Under the pieces are notes generated by a model. That model ran no database searches. It was not told where the DNA came from and worked only from the letters and a program-made list of their open reading frames with translations. From Gonapodya prolifera JEL478 (taxonomy: Eukaryota; Monoblepharomycota; Monoblepharidomycetes; Monoblepharidales; Gonapodyaceae), in contig KQ965828.1 of assembly GCA_001574975.1 (NCBI GenBank), forward strand, positions 37,493-101,492: a stretch of DNA of 64,000 nt, read 5' to 3'. Made by a program: the position numbers and the translations under genes. Of the stretch, positions 45,197-57,237 are shown one piece after another (positions within the stretch are counted from its first letter, which is position 1; each line of letters begins with the position of its first letter).

Positions 45197-45800
45197 ATGG
45201 CTATGGTACATGCAGCTCTATGGACGAAGCAAAGACTCGGGCGTTGGAGCACCACCAGTATTTATTGTTCCAAGATAAACAGAGCTGTTCATGTTCGACT
45301 ATTTCCCCGACTATTTGCCCGAACTGTTTTTCACAAAGGAACATGCAGCTCCCGAAGAGCCGACCGGACTTCCTTCACGCGGTTGTCTCTTTCTGTGAGC
45401 AAAGTCAATCGCACCTGGTTGCTGAACGAGCTGTTGGCGGCTTGCCAACGTGAGGTGGAAAGCTGGAACGCGGGTTTAGCAAGCAAGCTGCCGATGGAAA
45501 CTTTAGACGATATTGCTGGACGGTTGGCTTGCGATCGCGATCTTCGCTCGATGTCGTTGGTGTGGTGAGAAAAGCTCATCTTGAAGCCACAAAGGCCCAT
45601 TCAACAGTTACATCGTGAAACAGCCGGAGTTGGAGCAAATGTGCTCGCAGGAGACTTGATTCCACTGTTGACCAGCGAAAACTTACGCTTGAGAAACGGC
45701 GCCACATCGAGCAGACGATCGGCGAAGAACACGGGTCTGATGCGAGTACGAGTACCGAAAAACAGCAGACGGATAGTACCGTAGATCCACACCAGATGTA
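45197..45800 (+). pseudogene. Truncated duplicate of the F-box gene
   Basis: Aligns with 43385-43760 of the preceding gene: the segment around ATGCAGCTCCCGAAGA, the F-box (SKLPMETLDDIAGRLACDRD, LRSMSLVW followed by GTGAG) and the next exon start KLT.E.RRHIE. No counterpart of the LRR-like region follows, so only the 5' part was copied or kept. Confidence 0.65.
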
Positions 45801-46074
45801 ACTAATCAAAACTGGAATAGTTTTTGTGAAATCTTTGCAAGACGTATTATATATACGGTATCTTGATAAAAATCACGCGCGGTGCTACTAGCTTGATATA
45901 CGTACGAAAAAATACAATACTGCTGCTCAAATGGGTATTCATGCCAGCGTTCTGTGTCATCCAAAGCGTAAAAACACAAGTGTGTGGGGGGGGTATGTGT
46001 GGTTTGTGCAAAATACGAAAAGGCTAAAGGGCGAATGGCCGGAAGAGAAGGGAAGGGGGAACCAGACGGGCGAC

Positions 46075-47448
46075 TTAGCGCCTGACGGTCGTGACGTTGA
46101 CGGTGGTCGTGTTGGACGGGATGACGACGGTGCATTGCTACATTGGAGGAAACAGTAAACATGAGTCTTGCGCAGCGAAACTCCACTCCCTCCACATGAA
46201 ACCCCTCTCACTCACCGCCCGTAGCCCCACAGCAACATCCACGCCCTGCTTGAGAGTCTTGACGAGCTTGTCGCCAGCGTGGTCGACCGCGACGGTACGC
46301 ACGAGTTGGCCCACGCAGTCGGAGCACAGGAAGGATGGGTCGGTTACGGTTGTGAGGAGGGACAGGATCGAGGGGTCTGTGAGTGAGAATGCGTCTGCGG
46401 GGTGGAGTGAGGAAGGGTGTGTGGTTAGAGAGGGGGAAAAGGAAGTAAAGGAAGTAGTGGACTCACTCCCAGCAAAGACCTTCGCAAGCACAGCAGCCAC
46501 CGCGGGCTCGAGTTTGGCGCCGACCTCGGCGAGGCAGTAGTCTCCCGTGGCGTTGTTCTGGGTGCATGCGACGGACAGAGACAGGTTCAACAGGTCGAAG
46601 ACGTCGGTCACGGTCAGGTTCAGGAGGTAGGCGGGGGACGACATGTCTTGTGGGGTGAGGGGGGGTGAAGGTATGGGATGAGTGAATGCGTGGATAAGGA
46701 GGGAAAGGGGGAAAAGGGGTCTTACTGGCCCAGTCGGGGACCGTGCTGGGGAGAGTGAGGCCGGGAATGGTGCGGTTGAGCAGTCCGATCACGACTGCGG
46801 GAGTGCCGTGGTTGTCGAGGACAGTCTCGTTACCGCAAGCCTGATCAATCACGGCGGACAACATAAGGTCAGCGTGGTTCATGCAGCAAATAAGACAACG
46901 AGACGCAACATGCGTGCCAAGCTACTCACAGCATAAGATCTCTTCCAGAAGCTCTGGAGCGAGCGCCTGCAGTCGTCTTGGACGGAGCAGATGGGGTCGG
47001 CGTACTTGTGGGTCACGTAGGTCAGGTTCGACAGCTGCGTGGCGTTAAGGGGAGTCTAGAGATGAAGAACGAAAGATGAATGATTTTGCAAAGTGAGATG
47101 AGTCTTCAACCCCTGTCATCCGACCCCACTCACCATGAACGCGTCCCAGACATCCAACGCGCCGCACGCCACGGCGACCTTGATCCACTCGTTCTTCTTG
47201 GCGACGACCTTCTTGCACTGCGCGCTGAGGGACGGGGAGACGGCCATGTCGACCGCGTCGTCGAGAGTCGCCCATCTTAGGAAGGGAAGCGCGTCGGAAA
47301 GCGTCAGCGGTGCGTTCTCGAGTGCGCCCAGAGCGGCCGACAGGTTGTATCCCCTGAGCTGGTCGGATGCCCAGGTCGTGTTAATGGGAGCTGCGAAGAC
47401 GTGGGTCGCAAGAAGAGCGACGATGGCAGTAGCGAAGGATGCGCGCAT
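46075..47448 (-). CDS. Secreted N-glycosylated protein, family unknown
   Basis: ATG 47448 starts a clear signal peptide, MRASFATAIVALLATHVFAA. Four further exons read down to TAA 46075-46077: TPLNATQLSNLTYVTHKYAD with CSVQDDCRRSLQSFW, NHADLMLSAVIDQACGNETV, SSPAYLLNLTVTDVFDLLNL with CTQNNATGDYCLAEVG, DPSFLCSDCVGQLVRTVAVD, and finally CTVVIPSNTTTVNVTTVRR. Many NxT/NxS sites and evenly spaced cysteines indicate an extracellular protein. The spacing of CxxC...C and a repeated helix of about 100 residues suggests two related halves. No GPI signal or membrane helix is seen at the C-terminus. I do not recognise the family. Confidence 0.65.
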
Positions 47449-47485
47449 GGTTGATGATTGATGATTGATGATTGAGGATCAGAGA
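47449..47485. repeat. TTGATGA-type short tandem repeat in the 5' leader
   Basis: Three to four copies of the heptamer TTGATGA lie directly upstream of the secreted-protein start codon (47448). A small microsatellite in the presumed 5' UTR. Confidence 0.6.
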
Positions 47486-47699
47486 GAGAAGATGAGTGCG
47501 GATGAATCGTCTGATGAGTTCAGATGAATTGAGAATGTCGGCTGAATGAACGCGTTCCTTTTATCAGCCAGTGGGTCGCACTGCCACAGCACCGTCTTCC
47601 CTGACTGCTCCACTTCCGCCCATCGGAGTTCATCGGAAGGCGGAAGTCTGGCGATGAGTGCGTGCGATCGCGTTCTTTTTTACGCCGGTGGTAATGGGA

Positions 47700-48531
47700 T
47701 TCAATTCACGTTGAGTTTACAGAGAAAGACTGTCGACCAGCGAAACCGTTATCGGCGCGTCCGCTTGACCTCGTTATATACTCTTTCTACGTTCTCCACG
47801 TGAGTCCTGACCTTGCGGTTCCTCCATCGTCCATCGATTGCTGACAGGAGGTTGCATATTCTACTTCGAATCTTTTCGATTCCACTCTGCCACATTGATT
47901 AGATCCCCATTACACTCTTCATCGACACTCAGTACGTCCTTGGCAACTACTACCCTTCCTTCCTCCGCCAGATCCTGGAATGGTGGGCGACGACCGTTCG
48001 AGAGCCATTCTTTAGACCATGCCGTGAGTATTTTGCGGCGTTTCAAAAGACGGATTGATTTCGCATATCGTTGCACTAACAACTCATATCGTTTCGCGCC
48101 TCCATGTAGTGTCGGGAGACCTCCAATGGTTCGCGTCCTTCATCTGGAGCGAGGTCTTGCTCGAGTTTCCCGTCTTCTTCCTCATCCTCGAAGCCCTGGC
48201 CAAAGGTAACTACACCCAATCGCTTTATGCTCATGCTCTACGCACCAACCTTAACCTCCTTCTCTCTTCACCCCNCCCCCAAGACACGCCCAAATACGAC
48301 CCATACATCCTCCTTTACTGCGGACACGTCCTCACCACGACCTCCGCAATCTTGTTCGAGATGCTGTTCGGGCTCGGTACTCTCGCGGAGCTCGAACCGT
48401 GGCAATTTGCGGCGGTGTTGACGGCTTACGCGCCGTTTTTCATCGTCCCGTTGATGTTGACGGTGAGGGTTCTGGGGAGGTCGGTTGGTGGGGGGAAGGA
48501 AGAGGTGGAGGGGAGTAAGAAGAAGTCGTGA
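47700..48531 (+). CDS. EXPERA-domain membrane protein (TMEM97/EBP-like)
   Basis: Three placed exons: one ending before 47802 (LSARPLDLVIYSFYVLH), then about 47903-48023 (IPITLFIDTQYVLGNYYPSF, ending FFRPC), then the exon containing GDLQWFASFIWSEVLLEFPV and FFLILEALAK, joined over an intron holding one N (48275) to DTPKYDPYILLYCGHVLTTT and EPWQFAAVLTAYAPFFIVPL. Four membrane helices with a Lys-rich tail (GSKKKS) fit the EXPERA family, whose members include the sigma-2 receptor TMEM97 and emopamil-binding sterol isomerase; here the TMEM97 branch is closer. Likely ER, sterol-related. The start codon is not identified and may lie in an upstream exon. Confidence 0.8.
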
Positions 48532-48829
48532 TGCGAGGTGCGGACGTTTGGTGCGATTGGGGACTTTGGACATTGGTGAACAAGCTAAGACTGAACTTAT
48601 CCCGCGAAGAGGACGCGCAGGTCTGGACAGCTGCTCGGTACCTTAAAGGATCGTGGGTCTCCGCTCCCAGGAATATCGAGAGTGGTGTGTGCAACCTTTC
48701 TGTAAAGCTTGTGTCGCGCAGCTTGGACTCCTCCGAAAGTATTGGGTTCGAAAACGCGAAAAACTCTTTTCTTATTGATTTTGATAAAGAGGAGAAAGGC
48801 AACGTTTATTACTCAAAGTCGCATTATTA

Positions 48830-49990
48830 TTGATCCTTGAAAGTACAAGACTCGAATCTCCTATGGATGCCGTACCGTTTCGAACCAAACAGAAGAACCC
48901 ATCATGCCGTTCGTGCACGTTCGCTCTCCTTCATCTCACCCCCGAAATCATTTTACTTATGCCAACGTTCTGGCACTCTCATCACCCACTCGGCCTTCCC
49001 ACTTCATGCCTCAATCGGAAGCTCAATACGCTTCTTTCGGACCCAGTGGCCATCGCGGAACGAGGGATTCAGAAGTACGGCTCGGTGCAGCAAGCATTCG
49101 AAGAGGAAGTCCTGAGAGCCGACAAAAGCGAGGATTTTGGAGCGGCAGACGGTCTTATTGCCAGAGGTGCAAATGTAAACCACCCCATGCCCATCCTTTC
49201 CGAGCATGCCATGACGATGCTCATGGCAATTAAATTGGCGGGTCTCGATCGTCGGAGGTCCGACACGCCGCTTACCCGAGCGTGTCGGTATGGAGCTTTC
49301 AGAGCGGTCGAATATCTTTGCGAGCGTGGAGCAAAGGTGGATTGCTACGATGGGGATGACGTTCTTGGGATGCAGATTACGGCCGTCGCCGACTCGTGGG
49401 ATATCGTTGAGCTTCTTGCCTCTTTGGGAGCTCCCACAACTGAACTCTTGAGTCCCAGCAGACGACGCATGTACCACTTATTCTGGATCATACCCCCTCT
49501 GACGTGCTCAGCATGTGGGGAAAAGGCGGCCGGGCGATGAGAGGAATGCATTTCTTCCTGACTGCTTGTGAAGGGACAAATATTGAAATCGACGAGTTGC
49601 TTCTACGTCATGGAGTACCAGCTGGCACGGGACCTGTGTTGGATCCAACTGTTGTTTTATGACTGCACGAGGACTGCAGAACCGACTTGGAGGTTGCATG
49701 CAAGATGGGGAGCATTTCGCTCGTTCGCCTTTTGATAGAGCACGGGGCTGACGTTAATGTCAAAGATGCGGACGGTATATTGCGCCGATGCTGATCTCCT
49801 GGAGTTTTACTTGGACAACGGTGCAGACTTGAGCATTTGGGACGACGAAGAGCGGGCTCCTCAGAGGATCGTCAATGATCTGCCGCCGATGGAGCGCGAC
49901 ACAGTGCTTGAAATTCTCAGGAGGAAGGGGGGCTTGCGAAGAAGTGCCCGGTTGGCTCTCCGTGGAGCCGGGAGGCCCAACCGACAATGA
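48830..49990 (+). pseudogene. Ankyrin-repeat protein, frame broken
   Basis: Opens near 48860 (SPMDAVPFRTKQKN) and shows ankyrin-like repeats: AADGLIARGANVNHPM, DTPLTRACRYGAFRAVEYLC, ERGAKVDCYD and AVADSWDIVELLASLGAPT. The frame then shifts in the C run near 49490, stops at TGA 49660-49662, and shifts again near 49780 to read ADADLLEFYLDNGADLSIWD. Between them, LEVACKMGSISLVRLLIEHG and ADVNVKDADG are good repeats in a third frame. Three independent lesions indicate a pseudogene; assembly error is an alternative for the homopolymer one. Confidence 0.65.
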
Positions 49991-51019
49991 ACAAGCACAT
50001 TTTAACTTGAATAATGAATGGAATTGTACAGTCACGACGGGTTCAATATGGACCTCAATTCGATTATCGAGATGAATACGATGTGGGCAACCAAACTAAA
50101 GTTCTGCGAAATCAGAATGCAGAGAATCATGAGCCTTTGTACAGTCAAGACAGGGTTTGATCAACTACCAGCAATTTTAACTCCGCGCGACTCAAATCTC
50201 GAAATAGATATACGTCGCTAAATATATAGTTGTCAATTGGTCAATCATACTGGATCAGCGCTATTTTGTGATGAGCCCCCGACTTCGCCCCCCCCTCGAT
50301 CGGTCACCCTCCGTCCCCCCTTGGCCAGTCGTGGTGAGTCTTTGCCAGGCTTGTCTTCTCTAACCTCACCCGAAGCCAGGCATCAACGTGTCCACTTTGC
50401 AGACATGCCAGCCACCATAAGCCCTTGTGTGGCCCGTGTTCAGGTGCAGGGGACGCCGGTATCCCCCACGGTCTGGCACAGGAGGCGCGCGAGCAGATGG
50501 TTTAGGAGCCAGTGGTGCCGGATGCTGGGATGGATCTGGGGGAGCGAGGTTTCATGGTTTCGGATTGTGGATTCGGAGCGCCAACGTTTGTCCCGGCCAA
50601 AGTCTTGATGGGGAAGTATGACGATCGCAAATGCCTAGAGCCTCAGCCAAAGTCTTGATGGGGATGAAGAGCGTTCTGGATGAGGGGATGGGAAGTGAGG
50701 TGATGTGAGCTGGTTGGGGTGGAGAGGGTATTTGAGAAGAAATTGGAAGGGTCGCGCGAGCCTTGGTTTCTTGCATTTTGCCAGAAGTTCGTCCACAGAA
50801 CATAAAAGTCCTGCATTGGATTGGAAAACATTCTGAAGCTTTTTTTCTATTCACTTGCTATGCATGGGGTGTAAATCCAACTGATGCTTAGATACATGTA
50901 ATTCCGACGACCGGCGAGCGAAAATAAATATAACAAAAGTGCATCTAACAAAGTTCAAATCTCGATTCACGCAGCCACACCCTTCCACTCCGCCACCTCA
51001 TTGAACCTGTCATTGTTCT
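49991..51019. other. Region without supported gene; 19-bp direct repeat
   Basis: GCCAAAGTCTTGATGGGGA occurs at 50596-50614 and again at 50646-50664 (50-bp period). ORFs on both strands (50237-50608, 50552-50854) lack motifs. Downstream, 50966-51018 on the minus strand reads VKNNDRFNEVAEWKGVAA and may be a last exon of the RTA1-like gene. Confidence 0.4.
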
Positions 51020-52193
51020 TCACGCTCCCGGCCACGGCCTCACAATATCCTTCTCCTCCGTTGACGGCATCTCGCCCATCTCATTGAACCCTCCGCTGTT
51101 CTTCTCCACCATGCCCGGATGCACGACGAGGAACAGGATAGACAAAACGAGCATGAGGCCCGTGTCCAGGGTGTACACAAAGACCTCCTTCTGGGCGAGA
51201 GGGTCTTCAAAGCCGTTCCAGTACTCTATCATGCGGAATGTGTTGCGGATCTGTGTGCGGGACGGCGTCGGTGAGTTGGTGGGGCGACAGGCGAGGGTGT
51301 TCGGGACTTGAGGAACGAAGAAGAGAAGACTCACCACGAGCATCACAGCGCCAGCCAACAGCGCACCCATGAGCCAATGCCACCGACCGGGAACAGCGTA
51401 CGCCTTGACGTAGAACATGACCGCCAGCACCGAAAAGACCAGTATCCCCACGACTTGGATCCCGAGTCCCGAAATCATGACTTTGAGGCCCTTGAGCGAA
51501 AGGTCAGACCCGATTTTTGGGATCGTGATCAAACATGCGCCGGCGACTTGAATGAGGAACGCAAAGACGTCGACGGTGACGAAGATTTTGGCGATGGTGG
51601 TTTGACGGATGGGGGCGTATTTGTCGCCGACGAGTGAGATGCTGGAGGTAGAGGTCAAACGTGAGTATGGAGTGCGACAAGTACAGCCATCAAGGTGTGC
51701 TCGACTACAACTCACATGTACGAAAGAAGTAGGTACACGGTAGCAGCCATGAAGATTGGTGCCAGGACAATGAGCCCAAACTGAATAGAGAACATGATCG
51801 TGTCTCTGGGATCTTTCTCGATGGCGTTCTTGGCGACGATCCGAAGCGCAAATCCCAGAACTTCGACTGGACGCCGGACGGGGTATGAGTGTGAGTTGAG
51901 AACCGATGAGGAAGGGCGATGTGCCCGCTCATGACTCACTTGCGCATCCTGCCGCCATGGGCCACATCAGACGAACTCGCTTGGTCCTCCAGGCGCGGAA
52001 TGCATGCAGCACAGTCAACAGTCCGAACGCGATTGCGAATATGACGGCGAGAGTAATCGACGGTTCATACTGGAAGATGGTTTTCGTCCCTAATGTTGTG
52101 CAGAAAGGGAAGATTGATGAGAGACTTGAACGAGGCGAGATGAGCAATGAGGATCGATGACTTACATGGAATTGTTGCGAAGTCGCTGCTCAT
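51020..52193 (-). CDS. RTA1-like seven-helix membrane protein (lipid-translocating exporter family)
   Basis: ATG 52193 opens MSSDFATIP joined to WTKTIFQYEPSITLAVIFAI. Further exons give LEVLGFALRIVAKNAIEKDP, DTIMFSIQFGLIVLAPIFMA with ATVYLLLSYM, VTVDVFAFLIQVAGACLITI, KVMISGLGIQVVGILVFSVL, and RNTFRMIEYWNGFEDPLAQK followed by EVFVYTLDTGLMLVLSILFL. The Y.PS start, the E.lGf..R loop, the Q...i.laPif.aA.vY motif and the late R..ym/fR..E...G sequence are RTA1-family marks. Fungal members (RTA1, RSB1) are linked to lipid translocation and resistance to aminocholesterol or sphingoid bases. Hydrophobicity shows seven helices. The last exon may end at 51020 or be spliced to 50966. Confidence 0.85.
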
Positions 52194-52929
52194 TGCGGTA
52201 TTGGATGCGGTGGATGGAGAATGCGATGCCGCTCCGCTGCGGATGCCGCTTTACATGCCGCTCGAGTGTGCGGTGCTCAGTCGCCTTGAGTCGCATTCAA
52301 CCGGTGTGCGGATTCTGCCATGCTTCCGTCATGGACGCCTCATCGGTTAAAGCATAATATACGTAAGATACCGGCTGAAAAATCCCACGGCCAGGGACCT
52401 GCCGTGACTTCACCACGGCGACTTTTATTTATGTATTTGATTCACTTGTTTTGAGCTTGGGGCTTTATGCGACTGCGTCCACGTTTTCCGTTCAATCATA
52501 AGTGAGAAGAGTCCACGTGAAGTAATTGACTTCGCTGGATTTACTGAGGGCGATTGCGTTTCCGCCAAGGGAGACAATCCCTCCGTGGATTGAGGAACGA
52601 CTGCGTACCAGAAAGATGGGCGTATCAATCGACGGGTTCTCGTGTCTGTCCGCGACGGAAACATGGAACGTGGCGTCGATTCTGACCGGGGGCGCCGAAC
52701 ACAAAACGCAAGCTACCACTCGGTACGGATGTGCAAGTGAAAGATGTAATTCTTCACATTTGGGATTAAAACAATTATTAAAAAAGCATGAGTTTCACTT
52801 GGCAGCCGAAACTGAGCCGGAGGGGAGAAAAGTGATTGCAGTCATCCGCGCAGGGCGCAACGTGTGCGACGTTGTGGGCACGCGGATTGATTGTGATGGT
52901 ACCGGGGCAGGCTTGCTAGTTGTTTTATC
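52194..52929. other. Intergenic, no supported gene
   Basis: Upstream region of the RTA1-like gene. The 52526-52933 ORF lacks an ATG at its head and any motif. A purine/pyrimidine repeat (GATGCCGCT, twice) occurs near 52226-52253. Confidence 0.3.
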
Positions 52930-55900
52930 TTGAAGAACCCTGTGTTGATGCGCTTCGTCGAGGAGTCATCGCCGCGTCACACTTGCGACTTTCGGCTAAG
53001 CAGCGCTGCGGCGATCTTGACCCGATCATCCACTCACGACAACATCCGAGGACAGGATCAACTGGAGCGATGGCAATCACACCGAGGACGTGGTCACCAT
53101 CCCCAATGACCTGCTTTTCCATTGTCACGGGGTTTGTGCCACGTCAGCGGTTTTGGCGCCTCTTCCCAACGACCACACGTCCACCCTGACACCAAGGATC
53201 AACATGCCCGGGAAGCTTGACGGGTCGCTTCTCGCACGGCTGGTGTCATCCGAGTATCGCTGTGACTCGTTTGTTGCTTTCATCAGGAGAGCTGGCAGCG
53301 TGCAAGTGCTTTGGAGGGAACTGAAGTCACCGACCAATGATCAGTGTTTCTGGCGGCGGGCTCATTTTTGTTGCCATCACGTTTTTTGGAGAGGCCTGCT
53401 GATCTCCTGCGTTCTCGACGCAGGGAACGCGACTCTTTATGTAGAGTTTACATGCAGTCGATGCAGATTGTTGATAATGCTGAAGACAACCGTACCATTG
53501 ATTTCCCTGATCTTTGAACCCACCAGGCTTGTCATGGTCGCCCTCGCTACTCTTTTGGACGTGAGCGTTGGCCGAATGGGCCGGGACTCGTACCCTATTT
53601 TGCGATTCGCGTCACTTTCCCTCTGTCTTCTTTCCGACGTCAGAGAGGTATTCGGAATCAGCTCTGTCGTGTTTTTGGGTCAATTACAATAGCGAAATTT
53701 TTTGTGAGAGTAGTGTTCGTGTCACGTGGGCCATGTCGAACATATCATTCTCAACGTCGGTTGAGGATTCAATCGGCCCAGTGCCACGGACAGGCTCCAC
53801 GTTCTCACTGTCAACACTTTATCAGTTATTGTGATAGCGTTTTGAAGAGCTCGCGGCTGCTGCAGGGCAGGAACCGTGACGTTGACAGGGGGCGCGATTT
53901 GAATGAGTGTATTGATCGTTCCTGTATTCCATGATGTCTGTCGAACCACTCGGCACGATTGGCTGTAGGTCGTCAGACCACTTCGGCTCCCTGGAGTCAA
54001 TGCCTAAGCTCGCAATAAGCGCCCAAGTGTCCCTCTTGACCAGCCTGTGGTCATTGGCAGGACTCGACGTCTGTCCGCATGTTTGACCGGGTGCGTGCTT
54101 GCCGACATAAATGTCCGCGAGCAGGCGACGGTTCGAGGAGTTTGACTACTCGCTTCACGCACGATTTGCGTCAACCTGTTGCGTAGCCATAGACATTTTA
54201 TATGGCACCGCGCTATTTCCAGCTTCTCAAATATCGGTTGAGGTTCCAATGACACTTAATTGGTCGCACGTGATTGGAGAAGTGTGTCGTATCCCCAGAC
54301 TCATTCCCTTTGACTTTTCGCATAGTCTCCTCCGACCGGACGCTCTTGCTCGTCGCGGCACGGATTCTTCCATAAGGATCACTTTTTGGAAGGAGCCCGC
54401 TTACCTGCGCTCTCTTGATGCAGGGCAGGTGACTTTCTCACATGTTATTAATGGGAATCGTGTCGGCCAGATAGGCCTCGCCCCTCGGAATTGCTTGAGA
54501 CTGCTCACAACGCACCCTGGTCTGCATTGGATTCGCAGATCAGATCGCCATGGCCACTCTTTTGGACGTGAGCGTTGGTCTGAGTTTAACGAATCGGCCC
54601 AGAATCTCAGACATGCTCCGCGCTCTCACTGCCAATGCACTATTGATTATTGCGATGGTTTTCTTTGGAGAGCTCGCAGCAGCTGCGGGGCAGTAACCGT
54701 GCAATTCTCAAGTCTTCGATTACATTGGGCAAAATTGCGTCAGCTGATTGTTTCCGTTCCACCTGGTGACTCTTCTGTCCTGCCGCAACAGCGTCCCCAT
54801 TTGCTTTTTTGGACTCAAGTGTCACCGCAAGGGACTTTCGCCCCTCCTCTTGCAGCTCGCGACTTGCGTCATTTAGATAATCTTTCGTCAGAATCGAAGC
54901 GCGTGCATTTGGCGATAAGAGACTTCATTTGAATTGAACCCGACTGCGGAGCGGGAGTGTTCACGGAGACGTGTTTTTGGAGAGTCTGTTCTCACTGTGT
55001 CCGGGACGCGGTGAACGTGCCCTTCTCATGTACCATTTCTTCTCTCTCACATCGATGCGCGTCTCACTGTCTATTCTCAACTCTCAGTCTCTCGCTCGTT
55101 GTCCAAAGACAGGATCGACCAAAGACGTGGCGCCGCCAATCGCGCTGACTATATTTTGGGACGTTTGCAAAGCAGCTTGCGTCAGCGCTTGGATTTCAGC
55201 TTTCATGCCTCTTCCCAATTATCGCAGATGCTTGACCGACGACCAACCTGACAGGCAGAACCGGCATGTCATTCACCTCAAGTATCATTTTGGACACTAA
55301 TGTCGCCCGGGGAGATTGACGGCTCGCTTCTTGCACCGCTCGTATCATTCATGTTCCGTGAGGTTACTTGGAGATCGGGTTGTTATCATAGGGGTTACCG
55401 CTTACCACGTGATTTGGAGGGAACTGGCGTCACCAAACGAGGGTCAGCGCTTCCGGCGGCGTACTGATTTTTGTTACAATCACGTTTTTGGAGGGGCGGC
55501 CTGCTCGCTTGCGCGTTCTCGGTGTGGGTGCGCGGCTCTCTCATGCATGGGTACTCCCTGACAATGGTGGCACAGTCGACCGCGCAATTGATTTCCCTGC
55601 TCTTTGAGATCCTCGGACTCGCAGTGATCGAACTCACTGCTCTTCTGGACGCGAGCACGGGCCGAAAAGGACTCGAACCCGTTGTCCTGCGACTCGCGTC
55701 ATATCGCGCCTTGGAGGTCAGAGAGGTCTGCCAAATCAGCTCCGACCGCGTTTACTGGGTCAGTCTCGGTCACGAAAGCTTTGTGAGAGCAGTGTTCGTG
55801 CCACGTCGGCCGTGTTGAACACGTCATTCTCAAGTGCCACCCCTTGGCCCACAACCTCTACCAGTACACTGTCATATTGCGATAGGTTTTTGGAGAAACT

Positions 55901-56600
55901 CGCGGCAGCTGCAGGACAGGAACCGTGAATTTCTTACCTATGTTCACCACGTAATTTCAGGGAGTCAACTGTTATCGTTCCACCCTGCCACAGCAGCGTC
56001 TCTATTTTGGACGTCGTCGTCACCGCAATATTGGCCCCTCCTCGACTTGCGAGTTATCGCTTGCGTCACCCGCGAGACTCACATGCATTTGGCGTCTGGC
56101 GATCGATTGAATCCAACCCGACTACAGAGATGGAGTTTTCACGGAGACGCAGTTTTGGAGAGTCGCATCCGCTGCATCCAGGACGCGGTGAATGTCAGGC
56201 CTTCTCAGTTTACTGGGTCTTCTCCTTGAGATCCATACCCGCCACAGTCTATTTTCAACTCTCACTTCCTGTCCGAGGACAGGATTGAACGGAGCCATGT
56301 CGATCACGCTGACAATTATTTTGGGCGTGATCGCCAGCCGCAATGGCCTGCTTTTCCATTGTCACTTATCTTGCGTCAGCTGTTGACTTTCTGCTTTGGC
56401 GCCTTTTCCCAATTGCATGCTCGACCACCCTGACATGAAGGAACGACATGCCATTCACCTCAAGTATCTTCTTGGACACTACCATCGCCCGATGAGCTTG
56501 ACAGCTCTCGTCTCTCGCACAGCTTGTGTCAACCGTGGTGCTTCGGTGGCAGTGTCTTGTACTCCCGTGTTTTCTCACTACCGTTACCAACCAATGGTCG
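52930..56600. repeat. Decayed tandem array, about four units of 1.1-1.25 kb
   Basis: The same ordered landmarks recur with 15-30% divergence. Examples: GACAGGAT near 53053, 55107, 56280; the TTGACGG.TCGCTTCT block at 53217, 55318, 56498; GTTTTTGGA at 53376, 54380, 55486; GAGCGTTGG/GAGCACGGG at 53563, 54564, 55655; the GCAGC/GCTGCAGG-CAGGAACCGTG block at 53845, 54670, 55890; GTTCCACC at 54747 and 55978; GGAGAGTC at 54975 and 56155. Later units keep a spacing of 1.17-1.23 kb; the first two are truncated internally. All frames are riddled with stops and no coding family is seen. Unit origin unknown. Confidence 0.7.
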
Positions 56601-57237
56601 GTGTTCAGGAGTTCACAGCACACTCGCCAGTCGCCACTGGAATTCATTTGTGTCAGTTGAATTGAACGTGACCGTATCGTATCGTCCGAACCAGCTGGCG
56701 TGACAATTATGGAAATACTTTTGAGAGTATCACTAGCCATGCAAGGCAATAGGCATGTTGGACATGTCAAACGTGACGTTCCCAAATCGTGTACACACTT
56801 GACTGATCCGGAGTGGACACTGAAAGCGCACACGCTTCCTTACTGGGTCACGAGTTTCAGCGTGACTTTACATTATCACGTACCTCAGCTAAATAATGCA
56901 CCTTTGAAGCAAAAGAAGAAGTCGGCGCCCTTCCAAAGTCAAACTCCGCCCCAAAAAAGATTTGCCCAACGGATCTGCCGGTTAGATTAAGCGGACCGCA
57001 GCCATTTGTTCCCCTCCCGCGCACGTGGGCATTCTCGCACGCTAGGATTCGCAGGATTGAAAGTAGGGAACTGCCTGGCGACGGTGTAGGATTTGGCGGT
57101 GTGTGTTCCGGTTTCGCTCACGTGGAGGAAACGCCAGCAACACAACTGTTCCCGAAACCGCAATCAATCAATCGCCGATCCCACCCTCGCTCTCCTCCCC
57201 GCCAGCACCTTCCACTCCACCCACACAACACGCGCCA
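56601..57237. other. Intergenic and 5' region of the TPR gene
   Basis: No gene supported. From about 57000 GC content rises and the 5' leader of the TTC7/YPP1-like gene is expected. Confidence 0.3.

Noticed and set aside
49660-49662. In-frame TGA as a possible selenocysteine codon
   Set aside because: The ankyrin frame has two further frameshifts, and fungi of this type are not expected to use selenocysteine; pseudogene is simpler.
52526-52933. 135-codon ORF before the tandem array
   Set aside because: No ATG at its start, no motif, and it runs into the repeat array.
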